DNA of 54,363 bases from Bacteroidales bacterium (GCA_024400545.1 JAKSMO010000009.1:1-54363), one strand, 5' to 3'. Positions 16,354 to 25,641 are shown, numbered from the stretch's first letter. The notes: generated from the sequence alone by a model not told the origin. Made by a program: numbers and translations.

Positions 16354-17444
16354 TCGAGAAACAACGCCGCCGACATCCCATCGGCATGGAGCAGGCCCTC
16401 GCGGGTGGGGCGATAGTGCGTAGGGGTGTCCTCAATCAGCTTATGGGCCACAAAGCGGCCGATAGCTTTCTGTAAGAAAGGTTTGAATTCGGCAGGAACC
16501 ATCTGCTTGTCGATACCCGCGGTGGTGCGCAGGGCGGTCATGATATATTCGTTAAAGGCATCGGTGGGGCTGAGGGCTTCGGTGTCGTACTCTTGATTGC
16601 TGATGTACCGTTGCACATCGGCCACATTCCACCTACGGCAACGGCCATCGAAGCTATGGGCAGCAGCCCCCACACCCAGATAAGGGGTGCGGTCCCAATA
16701 ACGACTGTTGTGCCTAGACTGCATACCGGGCTTGCAGAAATTGGAGATCTCGTATTGCTCGAACCCCTGTGCCGCCGCCCAGGAGAGCAAGGCATAGTAG
16801 TGCTGGAGAGCCATTTGCTCCGAGGCAGGAACAATCTTGCCCAACTCAATCTGGCGTTGCAGCATAGTGCCATCCTCCACGGTGAGCGAATAGGCCGAGA
16901 AATGACTGACCGGCAAGGATTCCAGCTGACGAAGATTATGGCGCCAGGCCTCCAAATCCTGACCGGGAAGACCATAAATGAGATCGATGCTGATATTGTC
17001 GAACCCCGCCTGGCGGGCATTGATTACTGCCGCCTGGGCCTGCGCCGCATTGTGGCGACGGTTGAGCACACGCAGATCGTCATCGTGAAACGACTGAATG
17101 CCAATACTCACCCTATTGAAAAAATGCAGAGAGCGCAAATCGGAAAGGAACTGGGGAGTGAGATCTTCGGGGTTGGCCTCGATGGTGGCCTCTTGGATCT
17201 GCGAAGTGTCGAAATGCGCCCGAATGGTGTCCACGATGGCCGACAACTGGGCGATAGACAAGATGGTGGGGGTGCCGCCCCCAAAATACACGGTGCGGAG
17301 GGGATGAGGCTGCTCGGCACAGCGACCGCGCAGCTCGGCGCACAAAGCATCCACATACTGCTGTTTTTCGCCCATGGTAACAGCAGAATAGAATGCGCAA
17401 TAGGTGCATTTGCGATGGCAGTATGGGATATGGATGTAGAGCAC
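16350..17444 (-). CDS. hemW: HemW, radical SAM heme chaperone
   Basis: The protein (364 residues) has the radical-SAM cluster CxxxCxxC at Cys9, Cys13 and Cys16 (HIPYCHRKCTYCAF), then YFGGGTPTIL and the C-terminal HemN_C-like domain. The cysteine spacing and length fit HemW, formerly called oxygen-independent coproporphyrinogen oxidase-like, which inserts heme into respiratory proteins. The start is two bases after the meaB stop, so both are in one minus-strand operon. The stop codon overlaps that of anmK. Confidence 0.92.
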   Translation of the reverse strand: MLYIHIPYCHRKCTYCAFYSAVTMGEKQQYVDALCAELRGRCAEQPHPLRTVYFGGGTPTILSIAQLSAIVDTIRAHFDTSQIQEATIEANPEDLTPQFLSDLRSLHFFNRVSIGIQSFHDDDLRVLNRRHNAAQAQAAVINARQAGFDNISIDLIYGLPGQDLEAWRHNLRQLESLPVSHFSAYSLTVEDGTMLQRQIELGKIVPASEQMALQHYYALLSWAAAQGFEQYEISNFCKPGMQSRHNSRYWDRTPYLGVGAAAHSFDGRCRRWNVADVQRYISNQEYDTEALSPTDAFNEYIMTALRTTAGIDKQMVPAEFKPFLQKAIGRFVAHKLIEDTPTHYRPTREGLLHADGMSAALFLD

Positions 17445-17446
17445 GG

Positions 17447-18556
17447 CTAATTGCTGCTATTGTGGCTATCGAGCAAGGCTTCGGCAGCGGCATAGGCCGA
17501 CACCTTATTATCTAGAATATCCTGGCAGATGGCATCCATGCGGGCTTCCATACCGGGCGCATTGTAAAATCGGTCGCGCAGGCCATTCTCGATGGTCTCG
17601 CGCAAGATACGCAGATTCTGTTGCTGGCGTTTGTGATAGAAATAACCGTTAGACTTGGTGAAAGTGACATACTCCATCACCTTGTTCCACAAATCGGGCA
17701 CACCCTGATGCGTATAGGCCGAACACAGCATCACCTCGACCATCCAGCCACTTTCGGGCATGGGGAACAGGTGAAGGGCATTGCGATACTGGGTGGCGGC
17801 CAATTCGGCCTTCACGGGGTCGATATCGCACTTGTTGATGGCTATCATATCGGCCATTTCCATGATGCCTCGCTTGATGCCTTGCAACTCATCGCCCGTA
17901 TTGGCCAGCTGCAACAGGAGGAAGAAATCGACCATAGAATGCGCCGCCACCTCGCTTTGGCCAACGCCCACGGTCTCGACAATCACCACGTCGAATCCGG
18001 CGGCTTCGCAAAGCACTATGATCTCACGGGTTTTGCGGGCCACGCCGCCCAAAGAGCCTGCCGAAGGACTGGGGCGGATAAAGGCATTGGGATCGACAGA
18101 AAGTTCCTCCATGCGGGTCTTATCGCCTAAAATACTGCCTTTTGAACGCTCGCTGCTGGGATCGATGGCCAGCACGGCCACCTTGTGATTATGCGAGGTG
18201 AGATATTTTCCCAAAGCCTCGATGGTGGTGCTCTTGCCAGCGCCCGGCACACCCGTGATGCCCAGTCGCACCGACTTGCCGGCAAAAGGCAGACAACGTT
18301 CGATAACCTGCTGCGCCTTGCGCTGATGCTCAATCAAAGAACTCTCAACCAGCGTGATAGCACGGCTGAGCATTGTGCGGTCGCCATGCATAATGCCACT
18401 CACCAACTCCTCGACAGTAGGCTCCACGCGCTTGCGCGCCTTCATGCGTTGGAGATATGTATTGTTCACCTGATCAGGCTGTTGCACGCCTTCTTGCACA
18501 CTGAGGGCCGATTGATAGTCGAAATTACTGTATAAATGCTTGTCTTCGGGTGTCAT
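17447..18556 (-). CDS. meaB: MeaB/ArgK-type G protein chaperone of methylmalonyl-CoA mutase
   Basis: This 369-residue P-loop GTPase has Walker A GITGVPGAGKSTTIE, the LAIDPSSERSKGSILGDKTR switch region, the ETVGVGQSE segment and NKCD for guanine recognition. These are diagnostic of MeaB/MMAA. It loads and protects adenosylcobalamin in methylmalonyl-CoA mutase, which Bacteroidales use for succinate-propionate interconversion. The mutase genes are not in the window. First gene of the meaB-hemW operon. Confidence 0.93.
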   Translation of the reverse strand: MTPEDKHLYSNFDYQSALSVQEGVQQPDQVNNTYLQRMKARKRVEPTVEELVSGIMHGDRTMLSRAITLVESSLIEHQRKAQQVIERCLPFAGKSVRLGITGVPGAGKSTTIEALGKYLTSHNHKVAVLAIDPSSERSKGSILGDKTRMEELSVDPNAFIRPSPSAGSLGGVARKTREIIVLCEAAGFDVVIVETVGVGQSEVAAHSMVDFFLLLQLANTGDELQGIKRGIMEMADMIAINKCDIDPVKAELAATQYRNALHLFPMPESGWMVEVMLCSAYTHQGVPDLWNKVMEYVTFTKSNGYFYHKRQQQNLRILRETIENGLRDRFYNAPGMEARMDAICQDILDNKVSAYAAAEALLDSHNSSN

Positions 18557-18574
18557 TTCGGGGTAATTTTAAAA

Positions 18575-18582
18575 CAAAAATA
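18575..18582 (-). promoter_or_regulatory. Probable promoter element of meaB-hemW
   Basis: The minus strand reads TATTTTTG, fitting TAnnTTTG, about 19 bp before the meaB start. The surrounding tract is very AT-rich, so the match has limited weight. Confidence 0.4.
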
Positions 18583-18658
18583 AAAACGTAAAAAATTCAT
18601 TTATAGTATAGATAAAAAATAATTTTGAAAAAAATTTTGTCAATTCAAAAAAAAGTAG

Positions 18659-18667
18659 TAATTTTGC
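18659..18667 (+). promoter_or_regulatory. Promoter element of the tRNA-Met gene
   Basis: TAATTTTGC matches TAnnTTTGC, with the mature tRNA beginning 33 bp downstream. Confidence 0.6.
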
Positions 18668-18699
18668 ACCCGCTTTCGAGAGATAAAGCAATACCGAAT

Positions 18700-18773
18700 G
18701 GCGGGATAGCTCAGCTGGTTAGAGCGCTGGATTCATAACCCGGAGGTCATCAGTTCAAGTCTGATTCCCGCTA
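18700..18773 (+). tRNA. tRNA-Met (anticodon CAT), elongator type
   Basis: A full cloverleaf can be drawn: acceptor GGCGGGA/TCCCGCT, D arm GCTC/GAGC, anticodon stem CTGGA with anticodon CAT in the loop TTCATAA, and T arm ATCAG/CTGAT around TTCAAGT. The first acceptor pair is a G.T wobble. CCA is not encoded. CAT could also denote tRNA-Ile2 (lysidine-modified), but the body resembles elongator Met of Bacteroides. It lacks the three G-C pairs of initiator tRNA. Confidence 0.93.
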
Positions 18774-18776
18774 CAC

Positions 18777-18808
18777 AAAAGCCTTAACAATCTGGTTAAG
18801 GCTTTTTT
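18777..18808 (+). terminator. Intrinsic terminator of the tRNA transcript
   Basis: AAAAGCCTTAAC pairs with GTTAAGGCTTTT around a 6-nt loop and is followed by a T run. Confidence 0.85.
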
Positions 18809-18969
18809 CTTTATATACTATATTCCATAATATACGTTTGATTTGTCCAATGGCGAACCCGCCCTTGGACCGCCCCTACCCCAAGGCATAAAGGCAGAAT
18901 GCAGGGAAAAACCAACTAATTTTTCGGAAATTTATGAAAAAAAAGGGTTTTTCCCTTATAAAAATATTG

Positions 18970-18978
18970 TATATTTGC
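18970..18978 (+). promoter_or_regulatory. Promoter element of the FGE-domain gene
   Basis: TATATTTGC fits TAnnTTTGC about 77 bp before the ATG at 19055. Confidence 0.6.
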
Positions 18979-19054
18979 CACATAACAGATCACACAATAG
19001 TGGTTGGCAATACCAGCACACTCATTTGATTTTAAGAACAATAAAACAACGATT

Positions 19055-21244
19055 ATGACGACTAACATTCTACTAAAAAAAGTCTTTTTCATGGTATTGC
19101 TCTTGTTTGCCGGTTGCATTTTGCACGCACAAGAGAAATTCGACAGGTTGTTTTTCGACATTAACGGCGTGAAATTTGAAATGGTGTATGTGCAGGGCGG
19201 CTCGTACCTGATGGGCAGCACGCCGGAGATTATTCAGCTGGCGAGAATTCCACAACAAGACGAAGTGGACGATATGGACATCGTGAAGACCTATTGCGAC
19301 GAGATGCCCCGCCACGGTGTGGAGGTGAAAAGTTTCTACATGGGGCAATACGAGGTGACCCAGGAGCTTTGGACTGCCGTGATGGGAAACAATCCATCGA
19401 ATTTTATAGGCAAGGACCTGCCGGTGGAACAGGTTTCGTATTACGACGTGCAGGAATTCATCGCACGACTCAACGAGCTCACCGGCGTAACTTTCCGCCT
19501 GCCTACCGAGGCCGAATGGGAATATGCGGCACGCGGAGGAAGCAAATCGAAAGGATACCTCTTTCCGGGCAGCAACGACCTGATGACAGCAGGATGGACG
19601 CAGATAAACTCGGAAAGCGAGACTCACCCCGTGGGCATGATGCCGCCTAACGAGCTGGGACTATACGATATGGCCGGCAACGTGTGGGAATGGTGCTCAG
19701 ACTGGTACAGCCCGTTAGAGTACCTTTGGCATATAACAGACCATGGCATACGGCCCAAATACATAGAAAACGACAACCAACTGCTCCTTTGGGGCTACAA
19801 TTACGAACACGATATCGTGCACAGTTTGACCACCGAGCACAATCTTGCAGTCCGCCAAGGCTACAATTACGAACACGATATCGTGCACAGTTTGACCGGA
19901 AGATATCCTAACATAGAGGCGCATAATAGCCTGACTGCCATAGACCCCGACGAACCCGTTCGCCTGTATGGCATCTGGCACACCGACTTTGTGGAAACAA
20001 CCTTCGACCCGCAAGGCCGCAACACCGGAGACTACCGGGTGGGGCGTGGCGGCAGTTGGGCCGACGAAGCAGGAAAACTGCACACGGCCTACCGCAATTT
20101 CTGGGTGCCCGACCGCACAATCAGCAACTTAGGATTCCGACTAGTGATCACCTACAACAACAGCACCTTGTCGGGCTGGATGCCCAACCAATATTATATC
20201 GACTCCATAGCCGACGGCAAAGTATATACCTCCACCACCACGCAAAATCTGGCCTTGCAGGCATCGGGAACACTACCCCACGAATTTAGCGTAACGCCAA
20301 CCAACAAAGTGCGATTCTCGCAAGGAAACCTGCAATACAACGCAGTACACAACAGTTGGCGCTTTGCCGAGAAGCAGACCGACTTTATTGGATATGACAA
20401 CGTTGAATACGATGAGAAATATCCCGGATGGATAGACCTTTTTAGCTGGGGGACAAGCGGCTACCGAGACCGCCCACCCTATTATTTCTCCGCCAACGCC
20501 CAATACTACGGCAACGGAACGAACAAAAACATCGACCACACCTCGTACGACTGGGGTATCTACAACCCCATTATCAACGGCGGGAACACCCGCGGCGAGT
20601 GGCGCACACTGAGCACTTACGAATGGAACTACCTATTTACGGGCAGACCCAACGCATGGAAACTGCGCACACAGGCTATGGTTGACGAGGTGCAAGGCTT
20701 GGTGCTGCTGCCCGATAACTGGATTGAGCGAGGACTGGACACCTTCCAGCCCAACAAGATATACCAATTCTCGGACGAATCGTGGAAAGTAATGGAGCGA
20801 GCCGGCGCAGTATTCCTGCCCGCCGCAGGCTATGGCAACATGAGGAAATACACTGCCGCACAACCTATTGAAAGCGAAACACTAATCGAGGGCGTGAATG
20901 TGGCCTATGGCACCCTAATGCCAGAACACCACGAGGACATCAGGAAAAAGGCGGATGATGCCGGCACCCCTATGCCCGAGACTCTGGCCGAAAAGGATTT
21001 TTTCAAACGCGCATTATACAGACCGGCGCTTGAAAGCGAATATGGCATTGGCGCTTATTGGACCACCACGCATTACGACAAATCAAACGCCATGAGCGTG
21101 TATTTCACCTTTGGCCAGGCAGCATTTATCCGAACCATGCAGCGCACGTGCCGATGCTCGGTAAGGCTGGTGAAAGATGTGGAGCCGGTATCGGGAAACG
21201 GCAACACCTCAAAGAGGGGCAAAAGCAAGAAAACAACCGAATAA
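19055..21244 (+). CDS. Secreted protein with formylglycine-generating-enzyme (SUMF1) fold plus C-terminal Bacteroidota module
   Basis: I take the ATG at 19055, which gives a signal peptide (FFMVLLLFAGCILHAQ; cleavage after HA or as lipoprotein at Cys) and 729 residues. Residues about 35-380 are an FGE-sulfatase domain: MVYVQGGSYLMGSTPE, YEVTQELWTAVMG, RLPTEAEWEYAARGG, GNVWEWCSDWY and RGGSW. In most secreted members this fold is not a true formylglycine enzyme but a structural or binding domain. The C-terminal half starts NKVRFSQGNLQYN, a module common in secreted Bacteroidales proteins with two-part FGE-like architecture. An exact 39-bp segment is duplicated inside the FGE domain (see repeat). 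Substrate and role unknown. Confidence 0.8.
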   Translation: MTTNILLKKVFFMVLLLFAGCILHAQEKFDRLFFDINGVKFEMVYVQGGSYLMGSTPEIIQLARIPQQDEVDDMDIVKTYCDEMPRHGVEVKSFYMGQYEVTQELWTAVMGNNPSNFIGKDLPVEQVSYYDVQEFIARLNELTGVTFRLPTEAEWEYAARGGSKSKGYLFPGSNDLMTAGWTQINSESETHPVGMMPPNELGLYDMAGNVWEWCSDWYSPLEYLWHITDHGIRPKYIENDNQLLLWGYNYEHDIVHSLTTEHNLAVRQGYNYEHDIVHSLTGRYPNIEAHNSLTAIDPDEPVRLYGIWHTDFVETTFDPQGRNTGDYRVGRGGSWADEAGKLHTAYRNFWVPDRTISNLGFRLVITYNNSTLSGWMPNQYYIDSIADGKVYTSTTTQNLALQASGTLPHEFSVTPTNKVRFSQGNLQYNAVHNSWRFAEKQTDFIGYDNVEYDEKYPGWIDLFSWGTSGYRDRPPYYFSANAQYYGNGTNKNIDHTSYDWGIYNPIINGGNTRGEWRTLSTYEWNYLFTGRPNAWKLRTQAMVDEVQGLVLLPDNWIERGLDTFQPNKIYQFSDESWKVMERAGAVFLPAAGYGNMRKYTAAQPIESETLIEGVNVAYGTLMPEHHEDIRKKADDAGTPMPETLAEKDFFKRALYRPALESEYGIGAYWTTTHYDKSNAMSVYFTFGQAAFIRTMQRTCRCSVRLVKDVEPVSGNGNTSKRGKSKKTTE
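19793..19897 (+). repeat. In-frame 66-bp duplication inside the FGE-domain gene
   Basis: The same 39 bases occur at 19793-19831 and 19859-19897, encoding GYNYEHDIVHSLT twice with a 22-codon period. Identity at the DNA level is complete, which points to a recent tandem duplication or an assembly artefact. Confidence 0.9.
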
Positions 21245-21382
21245 ACCCGCTTTAGGAATCAATATGGCGCCCACTTGCCATACTCCTTGGGACAATTGGT
21301 GAACGGGCCGCCCATTGAGCCCCACAACTGCTACGGCAAACAGCAAGGCATTGCCCCTGACCCAGAGATGTATCGCTCATGT

Positions 21383-21444
21383 TACGGTGATGCTACGGTT
21401 ATATTACGGTAAATGAGCGGTACGCAGAGCGTAGCATCACCGTA
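21383..21444. repeat. 15-bp perfect inverted repeat between convergent genes
   Basis: TACGGTGATGCTACG (21383-21397) and CGTAGCATCACCGTA (21430-21444) are perfect inverted copies. Related ACGGT/ACCGT words continue on both sides. The 400-bp gap 21245-21656 holds no gene. Confidence 0.8.
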
Positions 21445-21578
21445 GAATGACCGTAGGATGACCGAACCATGAACGATAGCAAGGGGTATTTGTGCCGGAA
21501 AGTGGGCCACGCACCTTTGCCCTTGGGGCCGTGAAAATACGTGCCACATATTTGCGACCATTGTGCCTATTATAAAAG

Positions 21579-21625
21579 CACTTGCGCCATTGCAACGATC
21601 AATACGTTAACAAATGGCGCAAGTG
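21579..21625. terminator. Hairpin between convergent transcripts, probable terminator
   Basis: CACTTGCGCCATT (21579-21591) pairs perfectly over 13 bp with AATGGCGCAAGTG (21613-21625). It sits 31 bp beyond the stop of the SPOR gene and could end transcripts arriving from either side, though U runs are weak. Confidence 0.5.
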
Positions 21626-21656
21626 ATAATATTCGAAAACTTCAGTTGGGATACCT

Positions 21657-22118
21657 TTAGATATCGTCTTCAGATTCAGGGACCATCTCTTCCCAATTGA
21701 TCTGGGTAGGATAGATATTGTCGCGAATAATGGTTCCGGGGAATTCATTTTTGAGTCGCAGCAAAAAGACGTAGGCTTCCAAACGGGTGCGAAAATCGCC
21801 CACCTTTACCTTAAAATTAGGCTCGTCGAACACCACATAAGCCTCCACACCGGGATAATTGTTGCGGATGCGTTCCTTCATATCGAAGGCACGGTTCTTT
21901 GACGAAGTGCCGCTAAGCGAAGCCACCTGGATGCGATAGCCGGGAATGGTGCGGACGCGCTCGTTGAGTTCAATATGTTTCTGAACCAACTGCGACACAG
22001 CCACATCGCCTTTGATTTCGATATGGCCCTTGCTACGATTGGTGCTATAATAGTTTTGAGCCTGTAGCGCCACACAAAACACTGCGGCAAAGAGTATTAA
22101 TGAGAAAAAACGTTTCAT
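21657..22118 (-). CDS. SPOR-domain secreted protein
   Basis: The protein (153 residues from the ATG at 22118; another ATG lies two codons upstream) has a signal peptide MKRFFSLILFAAVFCVALQA and a C-terminal SPOR domain: YRIQVASLSGTSSKNRA, then VKVGDFRTRLEAYVFLLRLK, the two halves typical of this peptidoglycan-binding fold. SPOR domains bind glycan strands lacking stem peptides, usually at division sites. The gene follows the universal stress gene with a gap of nine bases from its stop and is probably co-transcribed. Confidence 0.85.
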   Translation of the reverse strand: MKRFFSLILFAAVFCVALQAQNYYSTNRSKGHIEIKGDVAVSQLVQKHIELNERVRTIPGYRIQVASLSGTSSKNRAFDMKERIRNNYPGVEAYVVFDEPNFKVKVGDFRTRLEAYVFLLRLKNEFPGTIIRDNIYPTQINWEEMVPESEDDI

Positions 22119-22127
22119 AATCATAAG

Positions 22128-22943
22128 CTATTTGGCCAGGCCATTCACCTGCTTGGGACGAACAGAAACCACAGGACGAGTGGAGAGCGTGAGCATCTGC
22201 TGCGCATAGTTGCCCAGCAGCAGACTGGTGAAGGACGACTCCTGCTCGGTCATGATCACAATCATGTCGGCATTAATTTCTTCGGCATATTCAAGCGTGG
22301 TGATGGTGAGATTCTTGGGCACACTGACGCACTTGTTCACATGCTTGATTTCATGCTTGTCAAGGTAAGAATCCACCATATTCACATAGCCGTCAACAAT
22401 GCTCTTAATCGACTTACTATCGGAAGTATAGAGGCCTAAGACATGCAATTCGGAATTGAAGATCTTGGCAAATTGTGCGGCAGTGCGCAACTTCTGACGA
22501 GTGTCGGGCGAATTGTCGATAGGCACAACAATACGCTCCAAGGCTTTATTGAAGTTGAAATCCTCACGCAGGGTGAGCACGGGGACTTCGCTTTCGGCAA
22601 TGGTGCGATAAGTGTTGCGGCCAATCCAGTTTTTCTCGAAACCCGACAAGCCGTGGGTTCCCACTATAATCAGCACGCCATCGTCCTCTTTGCACTGAGC
22701 ACAAAGCTCCTGCGACACTTTGCCATGCCGAATCACATAGTCCATTTTTATACCCTTGAAAAGATGCGAAACACCAGCAATACGGCGCTCAATCTCCTCA
22801 CGTATAGGAGCTTCGTCCTGATCTTTATCTTTCACATAAACCAAACGCAAATCACATCCAACCCTGTTAGAGATATCAATGGCCAGGTCAACTGCCTTGG
22901 CCGAACCTGCTGAGAAATCAAAACCTACGATAATTTTACTCAT
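22128..22943 (-). CDS. Universal stress protein with two Usp domains
   Basis: I start at the ATG at 22943 (MSKIIVGFDFSAGSAKAVDL); an upstream in-frame ATG at 23051 would add a charged, low-complexity extension lying across the promoter. The 271 residues contain two UspA-type Rossmann domains (about 1-140 and 145-271). The first has VGTHGLSG, a G-2x-G-like ATP-binding loop; the second is degenerate (TEQESSFTSLLLG). Usp proteins bind nucleotides and act in stress or growth-arrest physiology. Confidence 0.88.
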   Translation of the reverse strand: MSKIIVGFDFSAGSAKAVDLAIDISNRVGCDLRLVYVKDKDQDEAPIREEIERRIAGVSHLFKGIKMDYVIRHGKVSQELCAQCKEDDGVLIIVGTHGLSGFEKNWIGRNTYRTIAESEVPVLTLREDFNFNKALERIVVPIDNSPDTRQKLRTAAQFAKIFNSELHVLGLYTSDSKSIKSIVDGYVNMVDSYLDKHEIKHVNKCVSVPKNLTITTLEYAEEINADMIVIMTEQESSFTSLLLGNYAQQMLTLSTRPVVSVRPKQVNGLAK

Positions 22944-22969
22944 AACAAAAACATTTTTATTTTTGGGTA

Positions 22970-22977
22970 CAAAATTA
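22970..22977 (-). promoter_or_regulatory. Promoter element of the usp-SPOR operon
   Basis: The minus strand reads TAATTTTG here, 26 bp before the usp start, within a long A/T tract. Confidence 0.5.
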
Positions 22978-23338
22978 CTATTTTTTTTTGAATTCGCAAC
23001 ATTTCTAATATTTTTTCTTTCCAATAACGCCATCACAATTCTTGATTGCAAAACATAAACAACTTATTTTATGGCAATTACAAAAATCGCTAGCCACATT
23101 ATACCTCGAGCCTTTTTTTTGTGACACAATGAGACAAAAAAGCAGATGGGCATTTTTAAGCCGCCCCAATTATCATCGAATAGTTGCCTTCAACCATTTC
23201 AAAACCAGATTTTGCAAGCGCGTTGAAACCAGCTAGCGAATGCCATTTTAAACCTCTTTGAAGGCACAAAATTCACAACTTGTTAATATCTTTATTAAAA
23301 AATAATAAAAAAGTATTTTTCAAATGGAAAAAAAATTG

Positions 23339-23347
23339 TAATTTTGC
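23339..23347 (+). promoter_or_regulatory. Promoter element of the rnf operon
   Basis: TAATTTTGC fits TAnnTTTGC, 48 bp before the rnfB ATG. The 340-bp gap upstream (23052-23338) contains no gene. Confidence 0.65.
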
Positions 23348-23394
23348 ACAATATATAAATTAAATCAGAATAATAACAAAACACTTATAAAACA

Positions 23395-24282
23395 ATGACC
23401 AACATGATTTTGACTGCAGTCGTGGTACTCGGCGCCATTGGTGTCATCTTTGCCATTGTACTGTATTTCGTGGCCCAAAAGTTCAAAGTTGTTGAAGACC
23501 CCAAAATCGACGAGATCGCCGAAGTACTGCCTGGGGCCAACTGCGGCGGATGTGGTAAGGCAGGTTGCCGTGCCATGGCCGAAGCCTTTGTAAAACAGGG
23601 CAACATGGACGGGCTGAAATGCCCCGCCGGCGGCGACGCCGTAGCAGAAAAGGTGGCTGCCATCCTCGGATGCACCCCCGAAGTTTCCGAACCCCAGATT
23701 GCCGTAGTGCGTTGCAATGGCACTTGCTCCAACGCAAAGGCCAAGAACAACTACGACGGTCTTAAGAGCTGCGCTTTTGCCAACAGCGTTTATGCTGGCG
23801 AAAGCGGCTGTATGTTTGGCTGCCTTGGCTATGGCGACTGCACCAGAGCCTGCTCATTTGGCGGCATCGTAATCAACCCCGAAACCGGTCTGCCCGAAGT
23901 TGACCCCGACAAGTGCACCGCTTGCGGCGCCTGCGCAAAGGCTTGTCCTCGCAGCGTGATCGAAATCCGCAACCGTGGCCGCAAGGACATGCGCGTGTTT
24001 GTGGCTTGCCGCAACAAGGAAAAAGGCGGTGTGGCTAAGAAAGCTTGCGACGCAGCATGCATCGGCTGTGGCAAATGCGCCAAGACCTGCCCCTTCGGAG
24101 CCATCACCGTGGAGAACAACCTGGCTTACATTGATTTCAACATCTGCAAATCGTGCCGCAAGTGCGTGGCTGAGTGCCCCACTGGTGCTATCCATGAGGT
24201 AAACTTCCCTCCCAGACCTGTGAAGAAGGAAGTTCCCGCAGAAGCTCCCGCAGCAGAACAGACTCCCGCTAACAACCAATAA
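23395..24282 (+). CDS. rnfB: RnfB, ferredoxin-type subunit of the Rnf complex
   Basis: An N-terminal membrane helix (residues 4-24) is followed by the four-Cys [4Fe-4S] motif of RnfB (GANCGGCGKAGC and a later Cys). Three ferredoxin-type motifs come next: CTACGACAKACP, CIGCGKCAKTCP and CKSCRKCVAECP. The 295-residue protein ends in a Pro/Ala-rich tail. RnfB accepts electrons from reduced ferredoxin at the cytoplasmic face and passes them into the Na+/H+-pumping ferredoxin:NAD+ oxidoreductase. First gene of an operon reading B-C-D-G-E. Confidence 0.95.
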   Translation: MTNMILTAVVVLGAIGVIFAIVLYFVAQKFKVVEDPKIDEIAEVLPGANCGGCGKAGCRAMAEAFVKQGNMDGLKCPAGGDAVAEKVAAILGCTPEVSEPQIAVVRCNGTCSNAKAKNNYDGLKSCAFANSVYAGESGCMFGCLGYGDCTRACSFGGIVINPETGLPEVDPDKCTACGACAKACPRSVIEIRNRGRKDMRVFVACRNKEKGGVAKKACDAACIGCGKCAKTCPFGAITVENNLAYIDFNICKSCRKCVAECPTGAIHEVNFPPRPVKKEVPAEAPAAEQTPANNQ

Positions 24283-24309
24283 TCACTAACCCAAATAAAG
24301 AAACGAACC

Positions 24310-25641
24310 ATGAAGACTTTCAAAATGGGTGGTGTTCACCCCGAAGAAAATAAAATCTCTACCAATGCCGTCATCGAGCAGATGCCCCTGCCCAAACAGG
24401 TGGCAGTGCTCATGAACCAGCACCTTGGCGCTCCCGCCACTCCTATCGTGGCCAAGGGCGACAAAGTGAAAGTCGGACAGCTCATTGCCGAAGCTCAGGC
24501 TTTTATGTGCGCCAACATTCACTCCCCCGTGAGCGGTACTGTCAACAAAATCGACACCTGTAAGGATATCGTAGGCCTGCCTAAGACTGCCATCTATATT
24601 GATGTTGAAGGCGACGAGTGGATGGAAACCATCGACCGCACTCCCGACATCAAGCGCGAATGTAACCTCGAACCCAAAGAAATCGTTGCCAAACTTAAAG
24701 AAATGGGCATCGTTGGTCTGGGTGGTGCCACCTTCCCCGCACATATCAAATACAGTGTGCCCGAAGGCAAGAAGGCCGAATATCTGATCATCAATGCTGC
24801 CGAGTGCGAGCCTTATCTCACCTCCGACCATCGCGTAATGCTTGAGCATGCTGAGGAAATCTGCATTGGTGTAAGCATCCTGCGCAAAGCCTTGGGTGTG
24901 CCCAATGCTTATATCGGCATTGAGAGCAACAAGCCCGAGCCCATCCGCGTAATGACCGAAATGGCTAAGAATTTTGAGGGCATCATTGTGGAACCTCTCG
25001 TAGTTAAATACCCCCAGGGCGCCGAAAAACAGCTCATCAACTCCATCACCGGCCGTAAGGTACCCAGCGGCAAACTGCCTATTGATGTGGGTTGTGTGGT
25101 AAGCAACGTGGGAACCAGCTTTGCTGTGTATGAGGCCATTCAGAAGAACAAGCCCCTTATCGAGAACATCCTCACCGTGACCGGTAAGAAACTGCCCAGC
25201 CAGCACAACTATCAGTGCCGTATCGGTATCACCTACAACGATATCATTAAGCACGCCATCGAGGCACTGCCCGAGACCACCGGTAAGGTGATTAGCGGCG
25301 GTACCATGATGGGTAAGGCCGTGAGCAATCTTGACGCACCCACCACCAAGGGCGCAAGCAGCGTGCTGGTGATGGACGAGGCTGAGGCACGTCGTGCTCC
25401 CGAGAGCAACTGCATCCGTTGCGGCAAGTGCATGAATGCCTGCCCCATGGGTCTGGCCCCCTACCTGTTCTCGGCATTGGTGAAGAACGAACGCATCGAA
25501 GAAGCCAAGGAAAACAACATCCTCGACTGCATCGAGTGCGGTTGCTGCTTCTTCAGCTGCCCCGCCAACAAGCCCCTCACCGACGAGATCCGCTTGGGCA
25601 AGAACAAAGTGCGCGCTATGATGGCTGCTCAGAAGAAATAA
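24310..25641 (+). CDS. rnfC: RnfC, NADH- and FMN-binding subunit
   Basis: The 443-residue protein has the Rnf/Nqr-type flavin/NADH domain (GLGGATFPAHIKY, AAECEPYLTSDHR) and two C-terminal four-Cys clusters, CIRCGKCMNACPMG and CIECGCCFFSCPAN. It is the cytoplasmic subunit where NAD+ is reduced. It lies 27 bp after rnfB with its own start context. Confidence 0.95.
   Translation: MKTFKMGGVHPEENKISTNAVIEQMPLPKQVAVLMNQHLGAPATPIVAKGDKVKVGQLIAEAQAFMCANIHSPVSGTVNKIDTCKDIVGLPKTAIYIDVEGDEWMETIDRTPDIKRECNLEPKEIVAKLKEMGIVGLGGATFPAHIKYSVPEGKKAEYLIINAAECEPYLTSDHRVMLEHAEEICIGVSILRKALGVPNAYIGIESNKPEPIRVMTEMAKNFEGIIVEPLVVKYPQGAEKQLINSITGRKVPSGKLPIDVGCVVSNVGTSFAVYEAIQKNKPLIENILTVTGKKLPSQHNYQCRIGITYNDIIKHAIEALPETTGKVISGGTMMGKAVSNLDAPTTKGASSVLVMDEAEARRAPESNCIRCGKCMNACPMGLAPYLFSALVKNERIEEAKENNILDCIECGCCFFSCPANKPLTDEIRLGKNKVRAMMAAQKK

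Noticed and set aside
18700-18773. Initiator tRNA-fMet
   Set aside because: The anticodon stem lacks the three consecutive G-C pairs of initiators and the first acceptor position is G.T rather than the C-A type mismatch.
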